Positions 22,996 to 33,168 of a stretch of 64,000 nucleotides of DNA are shown here, piece after piece. The first letter of the stretch is position 1; each line of letters begins with the position of its first letter. The stretch comes from Prorocentrum cordatum (taxonomy: Eukaryota > Sar > Dinophyceae > Prorocentrales > Prorocentraceae): contig CAUYUJ010015958.1 of NCBI GenBank assembly GCA_963575745.1, positions 64,001 through 128,000 on the forward strand. Direction: 5' to 3'. A program made the translations under genes and the position numbers. The notes beneath the pieces were generated by a model. It was given only the letters and a program-made list of their open reading frames with translations. It was not told the origin of the DNA and did not search any database.

Positions 22996-25900
22996 GCACG
23001 GCGCGGTGAACGGGTGCGAATAAAGTGGATGAGTTGGTCGTCGGTGAGGTGGAAAGGGGTAGCTGGTGATGGCGTAGGCAGCTCTTGTCGGTACTCGTCG
23101 TAGAAGTCAGCCCACGTCGGCACGGCTTCGGCGTCATGTCCTGCACGGGCGCGGTACCTGCCCAAGATGGGCTCCCAGGTGTCGACCATGAGCTTAAGCA
23201 TGTCTTTGGTTTTAGCAACAATGGCGTTGGCAGGGAGAATGTCGGGGACTTGTGCAGGTGGTGGTTCACAAGTGTGGTCTTCGTCGTTGTCCGTGTCGGG
23301 CGGACTACCGTCGCTGGGGCTGAAGCCGCCAGCTTCGGTGTCAGCGTCGCTATCGTCCGTGCTAGCTTTGTCAGGTTTGAAGGCGTTGGTGTCGCAGTGG
23401 AGTTGCGTATCGTCAGGTGTGGTAGGCGTGCGGAGATACGCCGTGGGCGAGCTGTCAGCAGCCCGTGCGTATATGGCCGCCTTTCGCCCGCTTGGCTCGC
23501 GGACGCCCTCAGCCCATATCTTGATGCGTTCAGCTTTGGCACGGTTCGCACGTCGCGCCAGCTCTAAGTCGAGGTTTTGGATCAAACCGTCAAGGTGCTC
23601 TCCGTGAGGTGCTGGCTCGTCGGGGGTCCAGGCCTCGGGGAAGTCAAGGAGAACCGTGGGGCGCAGCTTGTGACATAGGAGGCGGGCCGCGGTCCACGTG
23701 CAGTCGATGCGCTGCGCTAGGTACGGCGGGATGGCACGGCAGTCTAAATGATGGTGCTGTCCGATGAAGCGAAGCTCACAGAGTTGCCGATGGAGCTTGC
23801 GCAGTCGGTTCATGTGTATCGTGGAAGCTCCGTAGGTGGGGAAGGCGCGGGGGACAACTGGTCGCTCCTCGAACATGGGCGTGAGCCCGTGCATGGTGGG
23901 GGGCTTCTTTTTTGGGTGGTCGGGCGGTGGAGGTGGCAGGTCGCGCAGACGGGTGAGATGGTACTCATGACTGGCCTCGTTAGCCAGGGCGAACATGCGT
24001 TCCACGTCGTCGCGTGTGTCGGCCTGCTCCATGCGGTCCTGATATCGCCCAGCGATGAGGGTCCCTAATGCCTGCAGTTCGTGACCCTCGTGAGCTCCAT
24101 CGTTGGGAGGGTAGGGCGTGGGGGCGAGAAGGCGTCGGGCCGTATGGTCGAGGCGACTGAGGTCAAGCGTGACCTGCAGGCCAACATGGGACTTCGCTGG
24201 CAAGTCGCGCAGATAGCAGAAGTCGGTGACAAGGGATCGCGCCGCTTGGTTGGCAATGATATAATCGATGCGCGAAGTGCGGGGGCACTTGGTGACGCGG
24301 TCCCAGTCAGGGATATTGCCGTATGTGTGCATGGTGTGGTCTGGTGTGCCCTCAGCGACGTTAAACCATCCGTGCTGCATCATGTGCAGCAGGTGTGGAT
24401 TGTCGTCGATGTTCGTGTTTGCGTCCATGCAGATGAAATACGGGGCTGAGCCGACCCTAGCGGCGGCGCAGTCAGCGAGCCGAAAAAGATCTGTGCTGTC
24501 TCCTCCAGCAATCCCGTAGAGGCTCGCTATGTAGATCCCAGCGGGCCCGTGGTTGTTTCGTCGCCGCCTGCGTCGGTGCTGAGTGCAGAGCGGGAGAAAG
24601 GCCTCGTGCCATCTTTTCTTGGCCTTGAGGGCGACGATACAGGGCGCAGTGTCGTCGACAGTGGAGTCGACAATGGCATCCTTAGAGAGGATGGCGACCC
24701 CTCCCGAGGCGCCAGTGTTGCCCACGACGGTGTGGTCTGTGCCGCCGTGGGCAGCTCTGCGCTGGGCTCGCGCCAGATCCAGGTCAGGTCCAAGACTGGC
24801 GTGGTATCCCCCGTGGTGTGGATTGGCGGCGCTGGTAGCGATGGCTTGTCTGGTCGGCTTGGCATGTCGGGTCTCCTGCAGTGCTATGACTGCGGCGTTG
24901 TGGTCGACACCAAGAGCGGTGATGGTTGGCCAGTTCGCTGAGAGACTGGTGATGTTTAGGCTGACGAGGTGTATGGAGCGACCTGGCCCGTCTCCATCGG
25001 TGGAGCTGGGGTTTGCACGCCCCGCACGGTGTAGGTCAGCCTGACCCTCGCCCAGGTAGAAGGCTTGGCCACAGTAGGAGCTCATGGCGCTCCTATGGAT
25101 TAGCTTGACCGGGGCTGAAGCCGCCGTCAGGCCAGAAGTATAGGCGAGACATGGTCGGCACTGCGCCAGGGGGGGTTCATAAACGTCAGTAAAACTGTCT
25201 CGAAAAATCCTCCTCACTCCTGTACCATAGGGGACGAGGGGAGGAGAGGTGAGACGGCAGCAGAGGGAGAGGGAGGCGACTCCTCGATCCGTCCTGCCGA
25301 ACACAAAAGCAAAAGCGAACCAGCGGCGGCGGCTAGGCGCGGCAGCGGCACAACGCACGCGCATATACTGCGCACGCGACACCGCTGGTCCGTCCTGCGG
25401 TGGCGCGCCCGCCCCGTCAGTATCTTGATGAGCAGCATCTGGTGGAACAGCTCGAGCAGCGCGGTCGGTGGCCTGGCGCTGGGCCTCGTCCATGCCCGCT
25501 GCCGTGAGGCCCGCGTTGCGGACAGGGCTGATTCCCCGCGGGGCCGCCGCTGCCGCGGCAGCGGCTGAGGTGGCGGGGGCTCCGCCCCGACTCTGAGGTG
25601 AGAGCGGTGAGCCACCGCCGAAACCCGCCGCACGGTCCTTGACACGGTACTTGTTCTTGAACGGGTCGAAGGTCGGCGCCTCGTCGATGGGGACGATCAC
25701 GCGGGTGGGCAGCGGCGGCTCGTGGTCCGTGGACGGCGTCGGCTCGAGGTCGACCTGGCCAGGTTCGATGACGCTGGCACCGAAGCGTGGCACCACTTCG
25801 GGGGCTCGGCCATCAGCCTGAGTCTCGCTAGGCGGCGAGCTCGTGGAGCTCCCTGGGGCCTTGCGTGAGCTGTGGCGGCTGCAGGACCTGCTGCGCGGGA

Positions 25901-26347
25901 CGCGCCCGCCCGTGTGGCGGTCGCGTGGCGAGGTCGCCTGGGCATTAGCGCGCTCGGAATCCGCCCTGCTCGGGGATCGGATCGGCGCCGCGCAGGGTGA
26001 TGGGATGGGCTGGCGGGAGGCGCTTGTGCCGCCCTCCGCCGTGGCTGTGGCCTGGTCAGGGTCGACAGCGTCGGGGCGGGGGCTGACGTGGTGGGCGCTT
26101 CCCTCGCTGTGCCGCGGGGAGGCGCTGTGATGCGCCTGGGTGCACGTGAGGACGAGCGGGACAAGCGGCTGCCTCTCCCGCTCAGGTGGGGCAGGTTTTG
26201 CCTGGGCAGGGCGCAGCGCTGCAGCCACGTTTGGCGGGGGCGTGTGCTGGCGCGGTTGCCAAGCACGCACGCTCGCATCACGCCATCCTTCAGGGCGCCC
26301 TGTCCTGCCACGGTTTGTTGCAGCCCCCTGGGCTGAAGCCGCAGGGG
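19643..26347 (-). repeat. Six dispersed GGCTTCAGCC hairpins in the LINE
   Basis: On the plus strand the core GGCTGAAGCC (GGCTGGAGCC in the first) followed by an unpaired G sits at 19649-19658, 19766-19775, 21065-21074, 23318-23327, 25113-25122 and 26331-26340. Outer stems differ: CCCCAG/CTAGGG (one mismatch), GCGGGGG/CCCCCGC, TCCTG/CAGGA, GCTGG/CCAGC, TGACCGG/CCGTCA (one bulge) and CCCCTG/CAGGGG. Five are read in one reading frame and the fourth in another, so the constraint seems to be on nucleic acid. Confidence 0.75.
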
Positions 26348-26846
26348 TTATCACTGCGGGCTGGTTGCTGGGGGTGCCATCATGTCGGCCTGAGTAATGG
26401 CCCCAGGCGCGCGTGGACCCTGGCACGGGCGAGGTGGCCCGTGGGGGGGCCTGCGCGAGTGCACGCGGGTAGCCGATGACCGCTGGGTGTACCCTGGCGC
26501 GGGGGGCGTGGCCGTAGCTGGAGGCGGCTGCTCCAGCCGCCGCGGGCCTGGCGCCAATGGGGCCACGGTAATAGGCGGCAACCCCGCCGTAGGCCGTGCT
26601 GCCGCCTGTCGGGACTCGCGCGGGAGAGCGGTAGCGTGGCGTGCTCGGCTGTCCTGCGTCGCGTGGGTCGCGCTGCTGAATGCGCTGCTGGTGCTGTTGA
26701 TATCGCTGCTGGTCGGCTCTCGAGAGGGGGCGGGTGTCGGGGAGGATGGTGGGCACGTCGGGCCGCTGCCAGCCCCGATAGACGTGCTCGAAGGCGTGGT
26801 CAGGGTAGGTCCCCCCTACGGGTGAGTATCGCCGCACATGCTCCAT
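22968..26846 (-). CDS. LINE first frame: disordered ORF1-like region plus EEP endonuclease
   Basis: 1292 codons from a true ATG at 26846 (preceded in frame by TAG) to TAA at 22968-22970. Residues 1-587 are rich in P, A, R and S with an RS-like patch (RSRSCSRHSSRK) and resemble a disordered gag-like ORF1. An internal ATG at 25085 (residue 588) may be the true start of ORF2. From about residue 625 comes an exonuclease-endonuclease-phosphatase domain: LVSLNITSL (N631), ALQETRH (E658), ASLYGIAGGD, MDANTNIDDN, SRIDYIIANQ and SHVGL. These correspond to the N, E, DxN and SDH motifs of APE-type nucleases, which nick target DNA. The last four or five residues are out of frame, after the C6 run. Confidence 0.8.
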   Translation of the reverse strand: MEHVRRYSPVGGTYPDHAFEHVYRGWQRPDVPTILPDTRPLSRADQQRYQQHQQRIQQRDPRDAGQPSTPRYRSPARVPTGGSTAYGGVAAYYRGPIGARPAAAGAAASSYGHAPRARVHPAVIGYPRALAQAPPRATSPVPGSTRAWGHYSGRHDGTPSNQPAVITPAASAQGAATNRGRTGRPEGWRDASVRAWQPRQHTPPPNVAAALRPAQAKPAPPERERQPLVPLVLTCTQAHHSASPRHSEGSAHHVSPRPDAVDPDQATATAEGGTSASRQPIPSPCAAPIRSPSRADSERANAQATSPRDRHTGGRVPRSRSCSRHSSRKAPGSSTSSPPSETQADGRAPEVVPRFGASVIEPGQVDLEPTPSTDHEPPLPTRVIVPIDEAPTFDPFKNKYRVKDRAAGFGGGSPLSPQSRGGAPATSAAAAAAAAPRGISPVRNAGLTAAGMDEAQRQATDRAARAVPPDAAHQDTDGAGAPPQDGPAVSRAQYMRVRCAAAAPSRRRWFAFAFVFGRTDRGVASLSLCCRLTSPPLVPYGTGVRRIFRDSFTDVYEPPLAQCRPCLAYTSGLTAASAPVKLIHRSAMSSYCGQAFYLGEGQADLHRAGRANPSSTDGDGPGRSIHLVSLNITSLSANWPTITALGVDHNAAVIALQETRHAKPTRQAIATSAANPHHGGYHASLGPDLDLARAQRRAAHGGTDHTVVGNTGASGGVAILSKDAIVDSTVDDTAPCIVALKAKKRWHEAFLPLCTQHRRRRRRNNHGPAGIYIASLYGIAGGDSTDLFRLADCAAARVGSAPYFICMDANTNIDDNPHLLHMMQHGWFNVAEGTPDHTMHTYGNIPDWDRVTKCPRTSRIDYIIANQAARSLVTDFCYLRDLPAKSHVGLQVTLDLSRLDHTARRLLAPTPYPPNDGAHEGHELQALGTLIAGRYQDRMEQADTRDDVERMFALANEASHEYHLTRLRDLPPPPPDHPKKKPPTMHGLTPMFEERPVVPRAFPTYGASTIHMNRLRKLHRQLCELRFIGQHHHLDCRAIPPYLAQRIDCTWTAARLLCHKLRPTVLLDFPEAWTPDEPAPHGEHLDGLIQNLDLELARRANRAKAERIKIWAEGVREPSGRKAAIYARAADSSPTAYLRTPTTPDDTQLHCDTNAFKPDKASTDDSDADTEAGGFSPSDGSPPDTDNDEDHTCEPPPAQVPDILPANAIVAKTKDMLKLMVDTWEPILGRYRARAGHDAEAVPTWADFYDEYRQELPTPSPATPFHLTDDQLIHFIRTRSPRRAGGLGRLDY

Positions 26847-27063
26847 GTAGTCGATGTTCTGCGGCTCGGAGATCGCCGTGATGTTGACGGCTCGCTGGTG
26901 CGCTGTCCATAGAGGCAGAAACTACCACGGTTGCTGCGGTCGTGGTTTAGCTCGGCTTCGGTCGTGGCACGGCTCACCATGGCGTCGCAGAGTCGCATGT
27001 CGTAGTCGAGGGCTTGTGGCCCAGGGCCACCCTCGGCGTCCAGTACAGTACCACATCTCGCCA

Positions 27064-27163
27064 NNNNNNNNNNNNNNNNNNNNNNNNNNNNNNNNNNNNN
27101 NNNNNNNNNNNNNNNNNNNNNNNNNNNNNNNNNNNNNNNNNNNNNNNNNNNNNNNNNNNNNNN
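27064..27163. other. Assembly gap of 100 Ns
   Basis: Exactly 100 unknown bases, a conventional placeholder. It interrupts the upstream region of the LINE; minus-strand coding character continues just below it (DYDMRLCDAMVSRATTEAEL near 27010-26950). Confidence 0.99.
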
Positions 27164-27217
27164 GCCCCCTCGTCGCCCGTGAGGGGGGCTGCGGCGGGCC
27201 AAGGCCTCCGACCTACA

Positions 27218-27400
27218 ACGCGATGTTCAGCTCGGTGCCCTTCTTGACCAGACCTGCTGCGCAATGTTCAGTTCGGGGCCCTTCTTAAATATGCCAACGC
27301 TTATCCTCGACAACTTCTTGGCCTCGCTGATGCCGGTGACCTCGTCAACCAGCGCCGCAGAGACAGAGTTGGCCAGCTTCTGGAAATCCCCCATCAACTA
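27218..27400 (-). CDS. Short exon upstream of the gap, unknown protein
   Basis: From ATG at 27394 the minus strand reads MGDFQKLANSVSAALVDEVT and continues in frame to about 27275. A near-duplicate of the segment FKKGPELNIA (VKKGTELNIA) follows in another frame after a possible GT donor (CAG|GTCTGG). An in-frame TAG lies two codons before the ATG, so this is either a start or an exon after an AG acceptor. It could be the first exon of a host gene or the 5' part of the LINE; the gap prevents a decision. Confidence 0.4.
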
Positions 27401-27700
27401 TTCGATGGGGAAAAACCCTCCACCCCCCTCCGCCCTGCTCCTATGGCGCCGACAGAAACTGATGCACCTCCTCCTCCCCCCCCTCTTCCCCCCCCCCTCC
27501 GCGCCCCCCCGCCCCTTGCCCCCGCGCGCTGCGCTTTCCATTTGAACTTAACACCCGCCAGTATTCCTCGATCCTGAACCTGCAGTTTTGACAGGTGGGG
27601 GGAAGGGGCTGGGGGGGGAGGATGAGGGGGGGGGAGGGGGGGGAGGGGGGGGCCGATGGGGAGACGGAGGAGGGAGGATGAGAGATATGAGGTGCATTCG

Positions 27701-28020
27701 CCTGACGTCAGTCTGACGTCAGTCGGACGTCGTGCCGACGTACGTCTGACGTCAATATGACGTCAACCTGACGCCACTCTACCGTCAGGCTGGCGTCAGT
27801 CTGACGTCACTCTGGCCTCAGCTTGACGTCGTCCTAGCGTCAGGATGACAGTATGACGTCGGTCTGGCGCCAGCCTGACGTCAAGCTGACGTCAACCACT
27901 TGTCATACTAACGTCAGTCCGACGTCGGACTCACGCCAGTCTGATGTCGGTCTGACGTCGGACGGACGTCAGACTGACGTCAGTCTGATGTCAGTCTGAC
28001 GCCGGATCGACGTCAGGTCT
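27701..28020. repeat. TGACGTC array with 10-12 bp spacing
   Basis: About 28 copies of a half- or fully palindromic (C)TGACGTCA core spaced 10-12 bp apart, with substitutions that mostly keep GACGTC or GACGCC. It begins 14 bp past the stop codon of gene E. Related arrays lie at 31621-31745, 42361-42590 and 42841-43062. Confidence 0.85.
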
Positions 28021-28033
28021 GCGCCTGGTAGGT

Positions 28034-31000
28034 TTACCCGCCAACATCCAAACTTAGACGGCGGACCTTGGTCGCAGCCTGGGCGTCAGTTTTGTCGCGC
28101 CCGCCCTCGCGCTGGATGGTCCTGATCGCGCTGGCGAACGCGCTGCAACCCTCCTTTGAATGGCGTGGGGGGGGGGGGGGGGGGGGGAATGGGGGCGCAG
28201 GGTTGGGCCGCGGAGGGGGCGCGGCAGGGGCGAGGGGGAAAGGGGGCATTTGGGGCAATGCAGAAGAGAGCATCGCCAAGATGGCGGACATCGGGTCCAG
28301 CGAGGCCGAAATCGGACAGGAGGCGAAGGGGGCGGAGGGGGGCGAACGCAAAGAACTCAGGCAATGGGGCAGGGGGCAAGGGGGGGGGTCGACAGGGCGT
28401 GGAAGAGGGGGGAGAGGAGGAGGGCGCGGATGACGAGGAGGACGCGGAGGAGGAGACGGATGTCACGGACTGAGAAGAGGATGAAGAAAAAGAAGAGAAG
28501 GGAAGACACTGCGGCAGGAGAACGAGGGTGAAGGGGGGGGAGGGGCAGGCACGCGAGGAAGCGATAGTAATCATGGCCCGAAGCACCCTCGATGTAGCCC
28601 TCGATCTTCTCGAGGATCTCCGATGCCTTCTCCGAGTTCTTCGTCGAGTCGGGGTTGGTCTTCGCCGCGACCTCCGCCGGTTTGCCCCGTGCCTTGATGA
28701 TATTCTCGATGTCCGCCTGGGCAAGGCTGGCGCTTGGATCGCTCTCGCGCCCCCCCCCTGCCCCGTCTCGCTTAAGGCGAGGACGTCTCCCATCTCTCAT
28801 CCCGCGTCTCCCCCCGCCCCCCCCCCATCTCTCTCGCGCGCCCCCCCCCCCCCCCTCCCGTCTCACTTTGGGGCTGCGAAGTCAGCGAGGCGGGGCCTGA
28901 GACAGGGCGAGGGCGACGCGCGCTGGGGCGCCGCAGGCTGATAAGTCGGGGGGGGGGGCGAAAGGGCGAGGGCCCAAACTTTTGACGCTATATTATATAT
29001 ATATATATATATATAATATATATATATATATATTATATATATATATTGGTGGGGGGCGGGGCGGGGGCCGGCGACAGGGCGCGCGATCTTCGAGAGTTCG
29101 GCTCGAGAACGCGGCCTCCAAGATCTGCTTCGAGTTCGCTGCGCCGCCCTTGCCGCGGCCGCGACGGCTCTCGTCGGCGCCCTTGATCGGCAAGTCCAGG
29201 CCCATGCTGCCCGCGCTGCCTCGGGCCCCCAACGCGGGGCAGGGCCGGTGGGGCGGGGCGGGGGCGGGGGGGGGGGGAAGGGGGTCAGCGCGTTGGGGGC
29301 GCGCTGGGTTGCTGAATTTAATCTCGGCGCGGGAGTCAGGGGGGGCGGCGGAGGGGGGGGGCGAGAGCTGCGGGGCCAATCGGTGAAACAGGGGGCAGAA
29401 ATGAGGGGTTTCACTGGAGGGGCGGCAGTGGAGGGGGTTGGGGAGTCAGTGGTGGAGCGGGGAATGGGGCGGTCAATTGACGAGTGGAGGGGCGGGGTCA
29501 GCGGCGACGATGGGGGGGCGGGGGTCGCAGCATGGCCCCCTCGGCGCATGCCTTGACGCCCCATCCAATGATTGCTCCTCGTCTTCCTCCTCTTCCTCCT
29601 CCCCCCTCCTCCTCTCCTTCCTCCTCCCCCCCCCCCCCCCCCTTTCCCCATCCTCCTCGTCCCATTCCTCCTTCTCATCCTCATCCTCCTCCCTCCTGCG
29701 CGCCATGGCCTCCGCCGATCATATTGCATCGGCCAATGCGCTCTCGTGATCCGTTCCTCCGTTAGCTGCGTTCAGCAACTCCTGGCTACCGAATGCTCTC
29801 ATCATATGAACCATCCACCTCATGGCAAATCAATCCTCCCCCATGCGCGTTCCCATCGCGCGCCGTATATGGCCAGATCGCCGCCCATGGCCAGGCCGCT
29901 CATGCCGCTCGCCATGTCGTCGAACTCGCCCGGGCCCAGGCATTTCCTGCCCTTGCCGCATTGCGCGCGCTTCTTCGTGAATGTCGTGCTCTTGTTGTCG
30001 CGAACTATGCAGTGCTGCTTCCTGCGAGGTTTGTCAGGGTTCGGGCGCGCCTGAGGAACGAACGAATGACGGGGCGGCGCAAGCGGGGGCGGGGTGCGAG
30101 GAGGAGGAGGAGGCGGAGGAGGAGGAGGAGGAGTAGGGGGATGGGGGGGGAGGGGGGGGGGGGGAGGAGGTGGAGGAGGGGGGGGGGGGGAGGAGGAGGG
30201 GAGGGGGGGGCGGCGGGATGATTCACGAGGAGAAGGACAAGGATAAAAAGATGAGTGGGGAGTGGGTCGCTGGGGAGTGAGACCGAGGATCGTTGGAGAG
30301 ATGGCGCGTTTATATTATCCACCGCAATGCCCCCCACAATTCGTCAGCGCCCCATATCTTGGCTCCGATGCGCAAAGGCTCGGTGCGCCCTGGGGTCAGA
30401 AATGGGCGCGAAAGAAGAGTAAGGGCCTGTGGGCATTGGTAGGTGCTTGTGTTCCATCGAAGTGTGTCCCCCCCCCCCCACCCCCCCCCCACCCCACCCC
30501 GCGCATGTGTTTGGGAGCATCGATCCTTGATCCTCTCCTCGGCGCTCATTTCCTCGGCCTCGCTGCTCGAGAACTCTTCCTTGAGCTTCTCGTGGCCCAC
30601 CCGCCCCCCCCTGCGGCAGACGGACTCGGCGAACGAGATCGAGGCGCTGATTCCGAGAAAGTGCTCGCCGAGCTCGGGGTCCTTCAAGTGCCCCATGAGG
30701 AGCTGCGCCTTACTGAGCTGCTTCCCGCTGTTCGGCGGGAGTTTGTCGGCCTGCTCCAGAATCCGGGGCTCCCGCTCCGTCGCTCGCCGTGCTCGATCGG
30801 CGGTTCAAACGATCTGGATCGAGCGCCCGGCATTGGTCATCTCTCTGCCAACGTGCTCGAGCAGGTGATCGTTCGCGACGTCGTAGCTACGTTTCTCTCG
30901 GCGTTCTCCATGGGGAGAGAAACGCAGAGAGCGAGAAGCGCAGACGGCCCGCGCGCGACGGGGGGGAGAACCGTTTCCATTTACCCGCGGCTTACACATC

Positions 31001-33168
31001 TAGCCCATCAGCATGTGGAAGGGGAGGGCCAACTGGTTCTTCTGCGTTGACACGGGCCTCCTTGAAGAGCGCCCCCGCTTCGGCGTTCGTCTTCCTGGCG
31101 CTCGAGAAGCGGCCGTGAAGCGCCCTGCAATGGAAGGGGGATGGCATGGCAGAGGGGGTGGGAGGAATGCTGAGATGGCAGATGTCGATACAAATATTCA
31201 GTGCAAGTCGACCAAAAAGAACATGCATCGAACCGCCACTGGAGATCGCTGCATCTTCCTTCACAGCAGCCCCTCCATTTCCGTCGGGCACCCCCCTTTC
31301 GAGCAGCAGCTGGCTTGCGCTTGAGCTCGAGCGTCGACTTCGTCGCGCGTTTCGGAGCCGTGCTTCCGATGGACGAGGGTCGAACAAAAAAAGAAATCAG
31401 CTAAATGCCGCTCTCCTGATAACCTCGCGGGCCCAGGCTTTGCGATGAACGAGCGCCGAAATTGGCGCCCACCGGAAAAATCAAAGCGGCAATCTCACAT
31501 TTTTGTGTTTGGTAATTTTATATGTTTAATATGGCGAATCAGGACAGTTGTGAACAGCTCCGCATGATGGGCTGCGCACGCAGTATCAAACGAACATATG
31601 AAACATGTGGAGATATCATTCTGACACCATTCTGACGTCAGCATGACGTCAGGCTGACGTCAAGCTGTTAGCCTGACAAATGCCCGATGTCAAGCATTTG
31701 TCAGGCTACAATGCTGGCGTCACGTTGGCGCCATGCTCGTGTCATATCGGACGCATGTTGGTGAAATGTGAATATCCTGTGGTTGTGCTGGTGTATAGGT
31801 TTTTCGTTGCCTTACTCCAGCACTCATATGAAAACAGTGATATGACAACCCTGACAAATCTTTAACCTACCTACTATCTATCATAAAGTCGAATATGACT
31901 GAACGGGAAGGAGAGACACTGCCTGACCAAACTGAACTGCACTGACTCGACCAAAACCACCATTACCGAACGAGATTGAACGGCACCTGACAATATTGGA
32001 CCCCACTGCACGGCACCTGAAATGCGACTGGTATGGGTTGCATTGCATCAAGAGGCCAACTCGGACAGCACGGACCCGAACACTCTCAGCACGATTGAAT
32101 CGGATTAAAGGGCATTGGGCCACAATGAACGGCATTGAACTTCAACATCATCGAACGACGCTGACCGGCATTGGCAGGTCATATTTACGGCATTGAACGG
32201 CACTGGCATTTCTCCGGAACGACTCTCAAGAGGCACCCAAGAAGCACCAAGCCCATTCAAGGTGGCGCGGTGGGCCGAAGGCCACTAGCTATTCCACACC
32301 GATATGTATAGATATATGGGAACGCACGTCACCAAATGCAACGATGCCACGTGTATCAACAGACGTCTGAAGAGGAATGCATGTCACCAGACGTCTGAGC
32401 AGGCACGCACGTCACCAAATGCAGCGATGCCAACAGTGTTCTAACAGACCCGAATTCCGAGGCTGCGAAATGCAGATCCACGTGCATTCTCCGCATCGGT
32501 TGGATTGCGCGCAAAGTCTAAACGGGCATTGCCGTGCGAGAGCTGGTCGACGTATCCTCGTGGACATGATCCTCGTGGACGTGTTCCTCCTTGTCCTCCT
32601 CCAAATCACGGGCGTGTTCCCCATCGCCCCCTGCCCTTCAAGAACGCATGATCCCCCCATCCTCCCCCTCAACCTCGCGCGCGCCGTCTCCGCCTCAAGA
32701 CCTCGTTCCGCCTCCTGATGCCCCCATCATGTTTTCCCACCTCCGGCATTAAGGAACGCAGCCGCGCCTTGGCCCCTGCCAGCCCTGCATCGCCATCTTC
32801 TGGTCCTCGGGCCTCTACCTCGTCCACTTCCCCCACCCCGTCCACATCGCTCATCTCCCCCAACTCAGGCACCGCGGGGCTCGTCGGGAACACGTCGTCG
32901 CAATCGAAAGGGCGCGATAATCTCGATCGGCGAGCGGGGCGTGATCACGTGCGAAAGTGGACGCGGCATTGAGGGGCTCCACGGGCGCGGTCGAGACTGC
33001 ATATGATGGAAGCGGCGCTGGTTGGGGGCCATTGAAAACAGCCTCGAACCCGCGCAGGGCAGCATCTGCCATCAATCCAGCGTGGCGGAAACTCTGCTGC
33101 AAGCGTTCTAGCTCCATGAGTAGGTCACCCGCGCTCGGCGACTCGGGCCCCTGGACGGAGCGCCCCAT
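28034..33168 (-). CDS. Gene E: multi-exon gene of unknown function
   Basis: Exons recognised on the minus strand: 33168 (ATG, MGRSVQGPESPSAGDLLMEL) to 32702 with one frame switch near 32915; about 31375-31291 (PKRATKSTLELKRKP); 31124-30996; 30886 to about 30530; 30050-29820 (RRKQHCIVRDNKSTTFTKKR); about 29235-29085; about 28755-28555; about 28345-28255; and about 28165 to TAA at 28034-28036. The intron 30995-30887 has a clean GT...AG and joins in phase. The 30050 exon follows TTCCTCAG. In the 30886 exon an in-frame TGA (30807-30805) sits between GRSIQIV and TADRARRA. The 30050-29820 exon ends at a TGA before the downstream exons, so its 3' edge is unresolved. The protein is mostly helical with an acidic segment near its start. 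No domain recognised; it may be two genes. Confidence 0.5.
28990..29047. repeat. (AT)n microsatellite
   Basis: About 58 bp of TA/AT dinucleotides, in a likely intron of gene E. Confidence 0.95.
30110..30215. repeat. (GGA)n and G-rich tract
   Basis: GGA triplets passing into long G runs, in the presumed intron between the 30886 and 30050 exons of gene E. Confidence 0.85.
31621..31745. repeat. Short TGACGTC array
   Basis: About ten units (TCTGACGTCAG, CATGACGTCAG, GCTGACGTCAA and similar) at roughly 11-bp spacing. It lies between two exon groups of gene E and is the same family as 27701-28020. Both include short spacers of the TTGTCA type. Confidence 0.75.

Larger units (their letters stand above)
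19253..26846 (-). mobile_element. LINE-type (non-LTR) retrotransposon
   Basis: An endonuclease, reverse transcriptase, CCHC finger and RNase H lie in that order on the minus strand, which is the layout of I-, Jockey- or plant-L1-like non-LTR elements. There are no long terminal repeats. Two long frames (26846-22968 and then to 19253) are separated only by a one-base shift at six Cs (22990-22995), so the element is otherwise intact and possibly young. The upstream limit is unclear because of the N gap at 27064-27163; the 3' end is not marked by an obvious poly(A) tail. A C-terminal extension of more than 430 residues beyond RNase H is unusual. Six related hairpins are scattered through it. Confidence 0.85.

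Noticed and set aside
19253-26846. LTR retrotransposon or retrovirus-like element
   Set aside because: No long terminal repeats, protease or integrase; an APE-type nuclease is present, which defines a non-LTR element.
28156-28531. Plus-strand frames containing ESIAKMADIGSSEAEIGQ
   Set aside because: The minus strand of the same bases fits the gene E exon series (LLSDFGLAGPDVRHLGDA) and neighbouring exons are all minus.
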